Of a DNA stretch of 64,000 nucleotides, positions 8,666-16,307 are shown one piece after another. A program made the position numbers and the translations under genes. Under the pieces are notes generated by a model that was given only the letters and a program-made list of their open reading frames with translations, searched no databases and had not been told where the DNA came from. The stretch's first letter is position 1; each line of letters begins with the position of its first letter. Origin of the DNA: Advenella sp. FME57 (lineage in GTDB: Bacteria > Pseudomonadota > Gammaproteobacteria > Burkholderiales > Burkholderiaceae_B); assembly GCF_014897675.1 (NCBI RefSeq), contig NZ_JABUXU010000014.1, positions 1 to 64,000 of the forward strand, written 5' to 3'.

Positions 8666-9987
8666 CACTCCTCAGTTGTAAAGCGGACTCTTTGCGTATT
8701 CCTTAATATGTTCCAAACGAGCAACGGCCTTCGCTGTGTTGGGTACGCCAGCGCCACATCCAGCGTGGCACGGCTCAGATATTCCCGATGGGTCAGCCCC
8801 AATTCCCAGCCTGCGGTGCGACGGCGCTGGATTTCGATTTCCGTACCATCAAGGTGGTTAGAGGAGCGCCGTTCCCACCCTTTGAAATAGGCCTGGGTTT
8901 TGCGACGGCTGTCTCGCCAAATCACTCGCGAAAGGGTCAAATCGGTGGTCCGACTGTCGCCGCTGTAGACGTAGGGCCTGATACTGCCGGCCACCAGTTG
9001 GCGATAACTGAACTGGTTTGTGTTGAAGGCGAGCTGCCAGTAACCCCAGGGAATAGAATAATGAAAGGCCGTACTGCCGGAGCGACGGCGGTGATTTTTC
9101 GTATTGCCCAGCGTACGACTATGGCTGACGTAAAAAATGTCGTTCAATGTGAAAATGTGGTCCGCTGCTACCGTCAAAGTCGTCTGGTACTTGCCGGTCG
9201 CTTTGTTGCCGGCATCATCAACCGAAGCGAACGCCCGCAATGGTCTGCTTTGGTTCCAGTTAATCAGCAATTCACTTTGTCCGGGCAACCGTCCCGGCCC
9301 AATACCGAAGTCCGCTTGCACCGTTGGCAGGCGTCGAAGGTTTTCCAAACCCTGCTCCAGATCTCGCAGATTCAGAATCGCGCCTTCTGTAACCGGTACC
9401 GCATTCCAGAAATGCGCTCTGATGTCCGACGTGTCTGAACGCCGGATCGCGCTGATGATGCCTGGCAGGACCGTCAGCGTCAGTTTGCCGCTGGATATAT
9501 CCTGGGGCGTCACCAGCACACGCGTGGTGACATAGCCCTGCTCGATGAGCAGGTCCTGCAGGCGCATAGCCAAGGCCTGTACGCTTTGTGCCCCCAGGCA
9601 ACGACCAATTGGCGATGCCAAACCGTGCTCACTGTCTTTTCCGCTAAGAATCCTGGCCAATGATGCAGCAAATTGATCGGACTGCCGGCCATCCAAATGT
9701 ACTTTGCGAATCACAAAGCACGGCTTTTCATCGGAGACATAGTCGGGTTGGACGACGTGCCCAGGCACAGCAGCCCAATCGTTGAAAAGACCACTGGGCT
9801 GATCGGGTAGATTTTGCTCGCGCTCAATGCGCGCCTGATTGGCGCCTGCCTGTTGTTGCAGCACGGCATCCCGTTGCTCCAGGCTCAGGGCGTGTGCAGT
9901 TGAGACAAAAAAATTTGAAAGAATGCTCGTGCTGGCGACAACGCACAAAGCTTGTACAAGACGAATTCGTTTGACGACAAAGCACAT
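8665..9987 (-). pseudogene. Truncated TpsB/CdiB outer-membrane secretion protein
   Basis: 440 codons resembling ShlB/FhaC/HecB two-partner-secretion transporters. A signal peptide spans about residues 1-34 (ending AHA), a POTRA region begins around CFVIRKVHLDG (about 88) and continues to about 240, and the beta-barrel begins with FASVDDAGNKATGKYQT. Family members are about 560-590 residues. Here the barrel breaks off after RATLDVALAY, and the last 27 codons are unrelated sequence read out of frame from the toxin tail. The conserved VRGY/F lid-loop motif and the final barrel strands are absent, so the product should not secrete anything. The frame ends overlapping the Imm49 start codon. I read this as a deletion fusion. 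Confidence 0.75.
8672..8740 (-). pseudogene. C-terminal tail of a lost toxin gene
   Basis: In the frame two bases off from tpsB, the minus strand encodes a 22-residue tail ending EHIKEYAKSPLYN and then TGA at 8674-8672. It stops 6 bases before the Imm49 start, with GAGGAG between them. That position, spacing and composition are what the 3' end of a CdiA/TpsA toxin gene next to its immunity gene would look like. The rest of the toxin is missing; upstream sequence in this frame is the tpsB barrel read out of frame. The toxin family cannot be named. Confidence 0.5.
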
Positions 9988-10026
9988 GTTTCGGAACTAA
10001 CGTTTGAGCGCTTGGACTTCCGAAAC
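9988..10026 (-). promoter_or_regulatory. 9-bp inverted repeat abutting the tpsB start codon
   Basis: GTTTCGGAA (9988-9996) and TTCCGAAAC (10018-10026) form a perfect 9-bp inverted repeat with a 21-base loop. One arm touches the ATG at 9987. As mRNA this would place the ribosome binding region in a hairpin; as DNA it could be an operator. No clear Shine-Dalgarno sequence is visible. Confidence 0.45.
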
Positions 10027-10094
10027 CTACCCGAAAACACGAATTTTGTAATTTACCTAGATCAAATGATCACCATTTAATAGTGAATGTGTCG

Positions 10095-10265
10095 TTAGTT
10101 TGCTGCCACCCCTCCAGCTCCTGGCGGATATTGCAGCTGGTTATGTCCGGTGAACATCGTCATCCGACCGGTATGCTTGAGCGTCACCTTGAAGGTCTCG
10201 CAGGATTTGGGCACGCTGATCGAGCGCATGCTGTCGCTCGATTCAAAGGTCAGTTTCTGACAGGC
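10095..10265 (-). pseudogene. Azurin fragment
   Basis: About 56 codons match the N-terminal part of mature azurin, the periplasmic type I copper protein. They keep both disulfide cysteines (ACQ at the start and SVPKSCETF about 24 residues later), the LKHTGRM turn and the GHN that carries the first copper ligand His. After GHN the similarity ends and a stop follows. The signal peptide and the ligands Cys112, His117 and Met121 (P. aeruginosa numbering) are missing, so no functional copper site could form. The fragment lies between the lrp 3' end and the tpsB upstream region, marking both as rearrangement borders. Confidence 0.65.
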
Positions 10266-10288
10266 CGCGTCACCTCTGGCTATGGAAA

Positions 10289-10765
10289 TTACACCAGGAG
10301 CGCGCCGCTTTCTTTGATTTTCCCCAGGGCAAAGCTGGATCTCATATCCACCACAGATGGGTGCTGCATAAGTACGTTCATGGCAAATGCAGAAAACGCG
10401 GCCAGGTCCTGCACTTGCACGCGCAGCAGGTAATCCATATCTCCCGACATAGAATGGCACTCGACCACTTCCGGCCAGAGCTGGACATCACGATTGAAAT
10501 CCTGCATGGGGGCATGGCTGGAGCCACTGTGCTTGTTGAGCCGGATAGAGACAAATGCGATCAGGCCGCGCCCGATTCTGTCGGCGTCAACGCGCGCGGC
10601 GTATCCTTTGATATAGCCCTCTTCTTCCAGGCGCTTTACCCGGCGCAGACACGGGCTTGGAGAGAGCGCTATTTTATCGGCCAGGTCCTGGTTGCTTAAC
10701 CGGCCATTTTTCTGCAGAAGGTTAAGAATTTGCCGGTCTGTTTTATCTAGTGTATTTAGTGACAT
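10289..10765 (-). CDS. Lrp/AsnC family transcriptional regulator
   Basis: A 158-residue regulator of normal length. The N-terminal helix-turn-helix covers about residues 8-55 (LDKTDRQILNLLQKNGRLSN, then LSPSPCLRRVKRLEEEGYI). The C-terminal RAM effector domain covers about 70-150, with GDMDYLLRVQV and the closing ALGKIKES. ATG 10765 (MSLNTLDKTD) is clear; the frame runs far upstream only as an artefact. It is divergent from hppD across 138 bases, so it probably regulates aromatic amino acid breakdown. Confidence 0.88.
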   Translation of the reverse strand: MSLNTLDKTDRQILNLLQKNGRLSNQDLADKIALSPSPCLRRVKRLEEEGYIKGYAARVDADRIGRGLIAFVSIRLNKHSGSSHAPMQDFNRDVQLWPEVVECHSMSGDMDYLLRVQVQDLAAFSAFAMNVLMQHPSVVDMRSSFALGKIKESGALLV

Positions 10766-10801
10766 AATCTTTCCTAAATAGAACGAAAAATGAAATAATA
10801 A

Positions 10802-10864
10802 TGCAAGATATGTAAATATTGCAGCATTTTTTGCAATCGTCTGCCTCGCCTTTTTGCTTAGAAT
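10802..10864. promoter_or_regulatory. Candidate operator and -10 between lrp and hppD
   Basis: TGCAA (10802-10806) and TTGCA (10819-10823) form an inverted repeat with a 12-base spacer, followed by another TTGCAA at 10831-10836. This is a plausible site for the Lrp-type regulator encoded next door. TAGAAT at 10859-10864 could be the hppD -10 box; no convincing -35 is seen. Confidence 0.35.
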
Positions 10865-10903
10865 AGACGTTTTATCAGAACAAAAAACTTCAGGAGCAAT
10901 GCT

Positions 10904-12019
10904 ATGTCTACAACAACGTTTACGCCTTGGGAAAACCCGATGGGCACAAATGGCTTTGAATTTGTTGAATATACAGCACCCGACCCCGTTGCACTCGGAA
11001 AAGTATTTGAAACATTGGGTTTTAAAGCCATCGCCCGGCACCGCCATAAAGACGTGACGCTGTACCGTCAGGGTGAGATCAATTTTCTGATCAATGCCGA
11101 AAAAGACTCTTTTGCCCAGCGCTTTGCCCGCCTGCATGGCCCCTCCATCTGTGCCATTGCATTCCGGGTCGATGACGCGACCAAGGCATACCAGCGCGCG
11201 CTCGAGCTGGGCGCCTGGGGGTTTGACTCCGGCAGCGGTCCGATGGAACTGAATATCCCGGCCATCAAGGGTATTGGCGATTCACTGATCTATCTGGTAG
11301 ACCGCTGGAAAGGCAAGAATGGTACGGGCGGTATCGGCGACATCAGTATTTATGATGTGGACTTTGTCGCCATCGACCCGTCTACTGCCGAAGAAGACTT
11401 GAACTACAAAGGTGCGGGGCTGGAAATCATTGACCACCTGACCCACAACGTACACAAGGGCCGCATGGACGAGTGGGCCGAGTTCTATGAGCGTCTGTTC
11501 AACTTTCGCGAAGTGCGCTACTTTGACATCGAAGGCAAGGTTACCGGGGTCAAGTCCAAGGCCATGACATCGCCTTGCGGCAAGATCCGCATCCCGATCA
11601 ACGAGGAAGGAACGGAAGAAAAAGGGCAGATTCAGGAATATCTTGATATGTATCGCGGTGAAGGAATCCAGCATATCGCCCTGGGCACCAGCACCATTTA
11701 TGACACGATCGAGAACCTGCACACCCGCGAGCTGCGTTTTCTGGATACCCCCGACACCTATTACGAACTGCTGAGCACCCGATTGCCTAATCACGGCGAA
11801 GATGTCGATCGCCTGAAGAAAAATCGCATTCTGCTCGATGGGGGACCAAACAACGACCTGCTGCTGCAAATCTTCACCGAAAACCAGATCGGCCCGATTT
11901 TCTTTGAGATCATTCAACGCAAGGGCAACGAAGGGTTTGGTGAAGGCAACTTCAAGGCGCTGTTCGAGTCCATAGAACTGGACCAGATGCGCCGCGGGGT
12001 TGTGCGCGCCGTTGATTAA
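10904..12019 (+). CDS. hppD: 4-Hydroxyphenylpyruvate dioxygenase
   Basis: A 371-residue non-haem iron dioxygenase converting 4-hydroxyphenylpyruvate to homogentisate in tyrosine catabolism. Two vicinal-oxygen-chelate domains are visible. The 2-His-1-Glu iron site is intact: His178 in DHLTHNV, His257 in IQHIALGT and Glu335 in PIFFEIIQRK. Length and ending match bacterial HPPD. The start at ATG 10904 is preceded by AGGAG. A divergent Lrp-type regulator lies upstream. Homogentisate dioxygenase and fumarylacetoacetase are not in this window, so the pathway is completed elsewhere. Confidence 0.95.
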   Translation: MSTTTFTPWENPMGTNGFEFVEYTAPDPVALGKVFETLGFKAIARHRHKDVTLYRQGEINFLINAEKDSFAQRFARLHGPSICAIAFRVDDATKAYQRALELGAWGFDSGSGPMELNIPAIKGIGDSLIYLVDRWKGKNGTGGIGDISIYDVDFVAIDPSTAEEDLNYKGAGLEIIDHLTHNVHKGRMDEWAEFYERLFNFREVRYFDIEGKVTGVKSKAMTSPCGKIRIPINEEGTEEKGQIQEYLDMYRGEGIQHIALGTSTIYDTIENLHTRELRFLDTPDTYYELLSTRLPNHGEDVDRLKKNRILLDGGPNNDLLLQIFTENQIGPIFFEIIQRKGNEGFGEGNFKALFESIELDQMRRGVVRAVD

Positions 12020-12038
12020 GGTATCTTTGACTATAAAT

Positions 12039-12066
12039 GGGTACCGTTGCCTAATGCACGGTACCC
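12039..12066 (+). terminator. Hairpin after hppD
   Basis: GGGTACCGT and ACGGTACCC form a perfect 9-bp stem with a 10-base loop, 20 bases after the hppD stop. It has no T-run, so it may be a 3'-end stabiliser or a weak terminator rather than a classical intrinsic terminator. Confidence 0.45.
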
Positions 12067-12365
12067 CTGTGTGGCTTATTGCTGCGCCGTTGCCGTCCGG
12101 CTGGCAAGCCTCAGCCCATTGCCTGAACCAGGAAAGTGCAAATACTTAGGCGTTTCTCGTGCTCGGGCACGTAGTCGGAAAGCAGTCTTAAAGCAAACGC
12201 GCGGCGTATCCGCGAAAACCAACGGACCGCTGCTTTCTGCCAACTTGCAGAATACCGCGGTTTTTATTTGCTCGAAGACCACGCTATGGCAGATTACTCC
12301 ATGACAGATCGCATCCCGGCCCGATCACTTATCGCTCAAGACCTGCCATGATCAAATGTAATGCC
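12067..12365. other. Intergenic region with nothing recognised
   Basis: Between the hppD hairpin and the msrA stop I find no supported gene. An open frame of 85 codons (12047-12304) has no ribosome binding site, family resemblance or signal. The sequence is of ordinary composition. Confidence 0.5.
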
Positions 12366-12902
12366 CTAACTTTTGAGTTTGTCTGAATAACGTTTTTTGA
12401 ATTTCTCCACTTTTGGTGAAATCACAAATGCGCAATAAGACTGGTTCGGATGCTGAATGAAATAATCGTCGTGGTAGCTTTCTGCCGGCCAGAATGGCGC
12501 AGCCGGCAGCGATTTGGTCACGATGGGGTCGGCAAAATCAGCCTGCCGGGCAGCCATAACCTGTGCTGCTGTTTGTTTCTGTTCGTCAGACTGCCAGAAA
12601 ATGGCAGAAGCATACTGCGGGCCCACATCGTTACCCTGGCGATCGGGCGTGGTTGGGTCGTGTGTGTCAAAGAAAATGTCGAGCAGGTCCTGGTAACCGA
12701 TGACGGCAGGATCAAATTCAATCCGCACCACCTCTATGTGGCCGGTGTTCTTGCCGCAGACCTGTTCGTAACTCGGGTTCTGCACATGCCCGCCGCAATA
12801 GCCCGATTGCACCGAAAGCACACCCTGCAATTGCTGGAACACTGCCTCTGAACACCAGAAGCAGCCGCTGCCCAATACCGCGATTTCAGTTTGATTTGTC
12901 AA
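12366..12902 (-). CDS. msrA: Peptide-methionine (S)-S-oxide reductase
   Basis: A 178-residue MsrA, which reduces methionine-S-sulfoxide in proteins. The catalytic GCFWC motif lies at about residues 12-16. Downstream family blocks are SGYCGGHVQNPSYEQVC, DPTTPDRQGNDVGPQYAS and the extra C-terminal residues around NQSYCAF. The start is not obvious: I chose TTG 12902 (MTNQTEIAVLGSG) because AAGGTG lies at good spacing upstream. GTG 12911 is an alternative, and the longer frame to 12992 has no support. It is followed upstream by a small cytochrome c gene in the same direction. Confidence 0.88.
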   Translation of the reverse strand: MTNQTEIAVLGSGCFWCSEAVFQQLQGVLSVQSGYCGGHVQNPSYEQVCGKNTGHIEVVRIEFDPAVIGYQDLLDIFFDTHDPTTPDRQGNDVGPQYASAIFWQSDEQKQTAAQVMAARQADFADPIVTKSLPAAPFWPAESYHDDYFIQHPNQSYCAFVISPKVEKFKKRYSDKLKS

Positions 12903-13109
12903 AATATTCACCTTCAAAAGAACCCGTCCGCCAGGCCTGTGCCCTGCCGATACGGTGGCGGCCAATGCAGGACACATTTGTCCGACATTCACCCCGAGAA
13001 ACGGTTAAACAGCCCGCAAGGACCTTTTCAACTGTCATAGCCCGTCTTGCATATCCGCTCCTGGAAGAATCTGTACATACCGCGTTCGCGCCCAGGCGGG
13101 GATCAATCA

Positions 13110-13451
13110 CTATTTTGCCGGGCTGGCCAGCGACAGAATCCAGGTGGCCAGTGCGGTAGCCTCTTCTTCGGTTACCTGCGGCTGCGCCGGCATGGGCACA
13201 GCACCCCAGCGACCGCGCCCACCCTTGCGAATGCTGTTGGCCAGATAGTCGATCATGGGTTGCCCACCGGCCACATAGCGCTTTGCCACGGCCGCAAACG
13301 GCGGCCCGACACGGGTTTTGTCGACCTGGTGACAACCCATGCAGATATTGTCCTTTGCCAATTGCGGTCCGTCGGTCAACGTTTGCGCCCTGGCATAGTT
13401 TATGTTGAATGCAATAATTGCCAAGCAGGCGACAATCTGTTTTCCTGACAC
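13110..13451 (-). CDS. Small class I cytochrome c
   Basis: A 113-residue periplasmic c-type cytochrome. An N-terminal signal peptide (about residues 1-22, ending ARA-Q) precedes one haem-binding CMGCH motif (about 37-41). A probable axial methionine lies in AVPMPAQPQVTEEEA. The start is GTG 13451. It resembles cytochrome c551/c-555-like electron carriers, but the redox partner cannot be told. It is convergent with nothing and divergent from lgt, with msrA downstream. Confidence 0.82.
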   Translation of the reverse strand: MSGKQIVACLAIIAFNINYARAQTLTDGPQLAKDNICMGCHQVDKTRVGPPFAAVAKRYVAGGQPMIDYLANSIRKGGRGRWGAVPMPAQPQVTEEEATALATWILSLASPAK

Positions 13452-13563
13452 TACGGTAACCTTTTAAATTTTAACAATTAACTTGCGTTTATTTTACCCG
13501 ACCACGCACAAAGCGTTGGCCGCGCCTTTATACTTTCCATTTCATTGTCGCATTTTGGTTCTT

Positions 13564-14358
13564 ATGATCGCATATCCACAATTTAATCCGATTGCACTTG
13601 AAATCGGTCCGCTCAAAATCCATTGGTATGGCCTGATGTATGTGGCCGCGTTTGCCCTGCTCTGGATTCTCGGCAAGTATCGAATAAAAAAAGGAATGAT
13701 ACGACTGACGGTCTCCGAATTCGAAGATCTGATCTTCTACGGAGTCATGGGTGTGGTGGTGGGCGGACGCCTGGGTTATGTTCTGTTTTACCAGCCGGCC
13801 TATTATTTTTCCAATCCGCTGCATATCTTTTCTGTCTGGGATGGAGGCATGGCGTTTCATGGTGGACTGATTGGCGTGCTGGTCGTGCTGTACCTATATG
13901 CACGCAAAAAAGGCATGACATTTTTCGAGGTTGCAGATTTCATCGCCCCACTGGTACCGCTGGGTCTGGCCATGGGCCGCATCGGCAATTTCATTAACGG
14001 CGAACTGTGGGGGCGACCTTCGGATCTGCCCTGGGCAATGATATTTCCCCAAGGAGGGCCCATTGCCCGCCACCCTTCCCAGCTTTACGAAATGCTGGCC
14101 GAAGGGGTAGTCCTGTTTGCAGTCGTATGGATATTTTCTTCCAGGAAACGCTGGGTGGGGCAAACCAGCGGCGTATTCATGATCGGTTATGGCCTGGCCC
14201 GGTTCCTGGTGGAATACACGCGTGAACCGGACAGCTTCCTGGGTACGCTAAGCCTGGGGCTGTCCATGGGTCAGTGGCTGTCACTGCCCATGATCATAGT
14301 TGGTATCGCGATCTTTATTTGGGCAACAAAAAGATCGCTCCCTCCATCGACAGTGTGA
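13564..14358 (+). CDS. lgt: Prolipoprotein diacylglyceryl transferase
   Basis: A 264-residue inner-membrane enzyme that moves diacylglycerol from phosphatidylglycerol to the lipobox cysteine of prolipoproteins, the first step of lipoprotein maturation. Seven membrane segments are expected. Conserved blocks include IHWYGLMYV near the start, HGGLIGVL, the signature [15 protein letters not shown] (about 140-154) and [11 protein letters not shown] 13564 ([10 protein letters not shown]) is chosen; the frame runs 27 codons upstream without support. Its last 44 bases overlap the end of the convergent SIMPL-domain gene. Confidence 0.95.
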   Translation: MIAYPQFNPIALEIGPLKIHWYGLMYVAAFALLWILGKYRIKKGMIRLTVSEFEDLIFYGVMGVVVGGRLGYVLFYQPAYYFSNPLHIFSVWDGGMAFHGGLIGVLVVLYLYARKKGMTFFEVADFIAPLVPLGLAMGRIGNFINGELWGRPSDLPWAMIFPQGGPIARHPSQLYEMLAEGVVLFAVVWIFSSRKRWVGQTSGVFMIGYGLARFLVEYTREPDSFLGTLSLGLSMGQWLSLPMIIVGIAIFIWATKRSLPPSTV

Positions 14359-15124
14359 CTGTTTCCTTGCCGGCCTCGATTGCGGGACCGGCCTTGGCGG
14401 CACGCATTGCCATCATGCGCGGCTGGTAGCTTTCGGGCTGTCCGACATCACCCAGGCGCAATGACTTGATGCGATAGCCGCCAAATTCCAGTGCGGTCAC
14501 TGCATCCTGGGCACGGGTTTTGAAGGCCTTCGTGGTCGCGGCAAGCAGGCGCTTTTCAATGGTCTCGCGTGCTTCACGCGACAGGGAAAACCGAATGCCG
14601 TCCAATGCCATATCCTCGTCAACATCGGCCGCAAACTGGCTGGCCTTTTCCATGTTTTTGGAAGTAATGAGCAATTCGCCGCGCGCAACCCAGATACCGC
14701 CGGCATCGTCTGCTTTGCTGTCATCCTTGGCATCGACTGTCCGGGTGCCGGCCGCGGCAGGCTCGACCGGTCGGTTATTGTCACGTTCAAACCACACCTG
14801 ATAGGAACCGGTGCGAACTTCAAGGTCCTTGTCCGACTTGGCTTTATCACGAACCTTATTCATGGCTTCATTGACACTGCGCGACAGGTCGACCTGGTTT
14901 TCGCCACGCAACTCACGGGTCAGCGTCAGGGTGACGGTGTCCTGAGCCACCGTCTCGGATGCAGAGGCGCTCAGCGCCAGCGTCGGCTCTGTTGACTGTG
15001 CGGTGGCCGGGCTCGTGGCTGGCTGGGCACGTACCGCAGTAGCGGGTACAGCCACGGCGCCCAGTGTGAACATGGCGATCAAAGTGGCTTTGGACAAAAA
15101 CGCGTGGGAAAACGTGCGCTGCAT
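14315..15124 (-). CDS. SIMPL (DUF541) domain periplasmic protein
   Basis: A 269-residue exported protein. A signal peptide spans about residues 1-33 (VRA-QP). A SIMPL/DUF541 domain follows, from [20 protein letters not shown] to the end, including the typical [16 protein letters not shown] and [20 protein letters not shown]. The family's role is poorly defined and has been linked to envelope stress and oxidative damage. The gene is tail-to-tail with lgt and overlaps it by 44 bases. A terminator and 6S RNA lie just upstream. Confidence 0.85.
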   Translation of the reverse strand: MQRTFSHAFLSKATLIAMFTLGAVAVPATAVRAQPATSPATAQSTEPTLALSASASETVAQDTVTLTLTRELRGENQVDLSRSVNEAMNKVRDKAKSDKDLEVRTGSYQVWFERDNNRPVEPAAAGTRTVDAKDDSKADDAGGIWVARGELLITSKNMEKASQFAADVDEDMALDGIRFSLSREARETIEKRLLAATTKAFKTRAQDAVTALEFGGYRIKSLRLGDVGQPESYQPRMMAMRAAKAGPAIEAGKETVTLSMEGAIFLLPK

Positions 15125-15135
15125 AGATGACTCCG

Positions 15136-15165
15136 AAAAAAAAACGAGCCATGACAGCTCGTTTT
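15136..15165 (-). terminator. Intrinsic terminator downstream of 6S RNA
   Basis: On the minus strand a 9-bp stem (AAAACGAGC pairing with GCTCGTTTT, 7-base loop) runs into nine consecutive T residues. It lies just after the 6S RNA and 12 bases before the SIMPL gene start. The plus strand also shows a short T-run, so it may act both ways. Confidence 0.75.
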
Positions 15166-15176
15166 ATAGGAATAAT

Positions 15177-15354
15177 GGCCCCGCTTGTATCGTCTAGGCT
15201 GGCACCTCGAACCTTTCAGTTCAAAGTTGGTTACCTTCAACAGAGCGTCGGGTTCATCTGACTAGAGACGATCACACCAACTCTGTAATCCGGCGACCGT
15301 TGCCATAAGCATAGGTAAGAGATGTATAGCCAAGTCACGAATACAGCAGGGACA
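15177..15354 (-). ncRNA. ssrS: 6S RNA
   Basis: About 178 bases directly downstream of zapA on the same strand, the place 6S RNA occupies in many proteobacteria. The ends pair into a closing stem: CCCTGC then TGTAT on the 5' arm (15351-15341) with ATACA then GCGGGG on the 3' arm (15190-15179). A largely double-stranded rod with an open middle can be drawn. The 5' arm contains CCCTGCTGTATTCGTGAC, which resembles proteobacterial 6S sequences. An intrinsic terminator follows. 6S RNA binds sigma-70 RNA polymerase in stationary phase. Exact ends are uncertain by several bases. Confidence 0.72.
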
Positions 15355-15362
15355 AACTGGTA

Positions 15363-15399
15363 GGTTTAACTGTACAGAAAAATCACTATAAGTTAAACC
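15363..15399. promoter_or_regulatory. 9-bp inverted repeat between zapA and 6S RNA
   Basis: GGTTTAACT (15363-15371) and AGTTAAACC (15391-15399) form a perfect inverted repeat around 19 bases. On the minus strand the spacer contains TATAGT, a possible -10 element. The site falls where a dedicated 6S promoter would lie. It could be an operator, an attenuating hairpin for the zapA read-through transcript, or part of a longer 6S precursor. Confidence 0.4.
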
Positions 15400-15408
15400 C
15401 TAAATACT

Positions 15409-15723
15409 TTAAAGTTTTTTCAGATCGTTAAGGCCGGAATCCAGCAATGTATTGAGTTCTTCTATTTTACTCTTGAATTGCCCATATTGCATGCCGCCGA
15501 AGCCTTCGTCGGCAGATTTAACGGAAAGCAGATCCGAAGCCATCTGAATGCAGGCCATCACGGCGACACGCTCGTTGCTGGCAGAGGTCATGCCGCCCGA
15601 GCCCTTGATTTTCAACATGAGCTGATCGGCCAGCCTGACTGCAGATAGCAGTTTTTGCTTTTCTTCAGGATTACATGCCAGGGAAAAATCGCGCCCCATA
15701 ATAGAGACATCTATGCGTTCCAT
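15409..15723 (-). CDS. zapA: Cell division protein ZapA
   Basis: A 104-residue ZapA, which binds FtsZ and cross-links filaments at the division ring. The N-terminal beta segment MERIDVSIMGRDFSLACNPE and the helical run KLLSAVRLADQLMLKIK match the family; the C-terminal half is the coiled-coil dimer region. The ATG overlaps the stop of the upstream zapB-like gene (TAATG), so the two are translationally coupled. 6S RNA follows downstream, a conserved arrangement. Confidence 0.9.
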   Translation of the reverse strand: MERIDVSIMGRDFSLACNPEEKQKLLSAVRLADQLMLKIKGSGGMTSASNERVAVMACIQMASDLLSVKSADEGFGGMQYGQFKSKIEELNTLLDSGLNDLKKL

Positions 15724-16136
15724 TAGTTTACTCCTTCTGACGCATTGCCGGGCAGATTGGCCAGTACGCGTTCCACTTTCTCACGGGCGGTTCTGGCACT
15801 TTCCTTCAGCGCATTGGCCTCGTTCTTGGCAGCAGCCAGTTGCTGCTTGACGCTTTGCAGTTCGGCTGTGGTGCCTTCAAGTGTCTGACGCAACTGAACG
15901 TTCTCGGCCTGGGCTTGTTCCCGGATACCATTGACTTCGGTCTCGTGATTGGCCAGACGTTCGCTGATAGACTTGAATTGGCCTTCCCGCTCTTGCAGCA
16001 GACTTTGCAGTTCTGCCCGTCCGCCTTCAGCCTGTTTAAGGCTGCTCGCCAGGGATTCCCGTTCGGAAGCAAGCTGTTTCGTAAGCTGAACCAGCTGCCC
16101 GATGCGGACAGCAACTTGATCTAAATCCTGAAGCAT
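15723..16136 (-). CDS. ZapB-like coiled-coil protein
   Basis: A 137-residue protein that is almost entirely coiled coil (about residues 5-125), rich in Glu, Gln, Ala and Leu, with no signal peptide or membrane segment. It precedes and overlaps zapA by one base. Its position and form suggest a ZapB-like division-ring partner, although it is longer than the about 80-residue E. coli ZapB and coiled coils carry little family-specific sequence. Confidence 0.65.
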   Translation of the reverse strand: MLQDLDQVAVRIGQLVQLTKQLASERESLASSLKQAEGGRAELQSLLQEREGQFKSISERLANHETEVNGIREQAQAENVQLRQTLEGTTAELQSVKQQLAAAKNEANALKESARTAREKVERVLANLPGNASEGVN

Positions 16137-16307
16137 AGTGGTATCACGTTCTCAAAATATGCGGGCACGCTTACGATGCAGTGCACACGGATTTAATTAA
16201 ATGAGATTGAATTTTACCTGTTCTGAGCCATATTTCCAAAAAATAGACACAAACAGGTACTATTTACGTTCTATTACCATTCACTTCCAATTCGTTCAGG
16301 TGCACTC

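Noticed and set aside
12047-12304. 85-codon open frame after hppD
   Set aside because: It begins inside the hppD hairpin, lacks a ribosome binding site and resembles no family.
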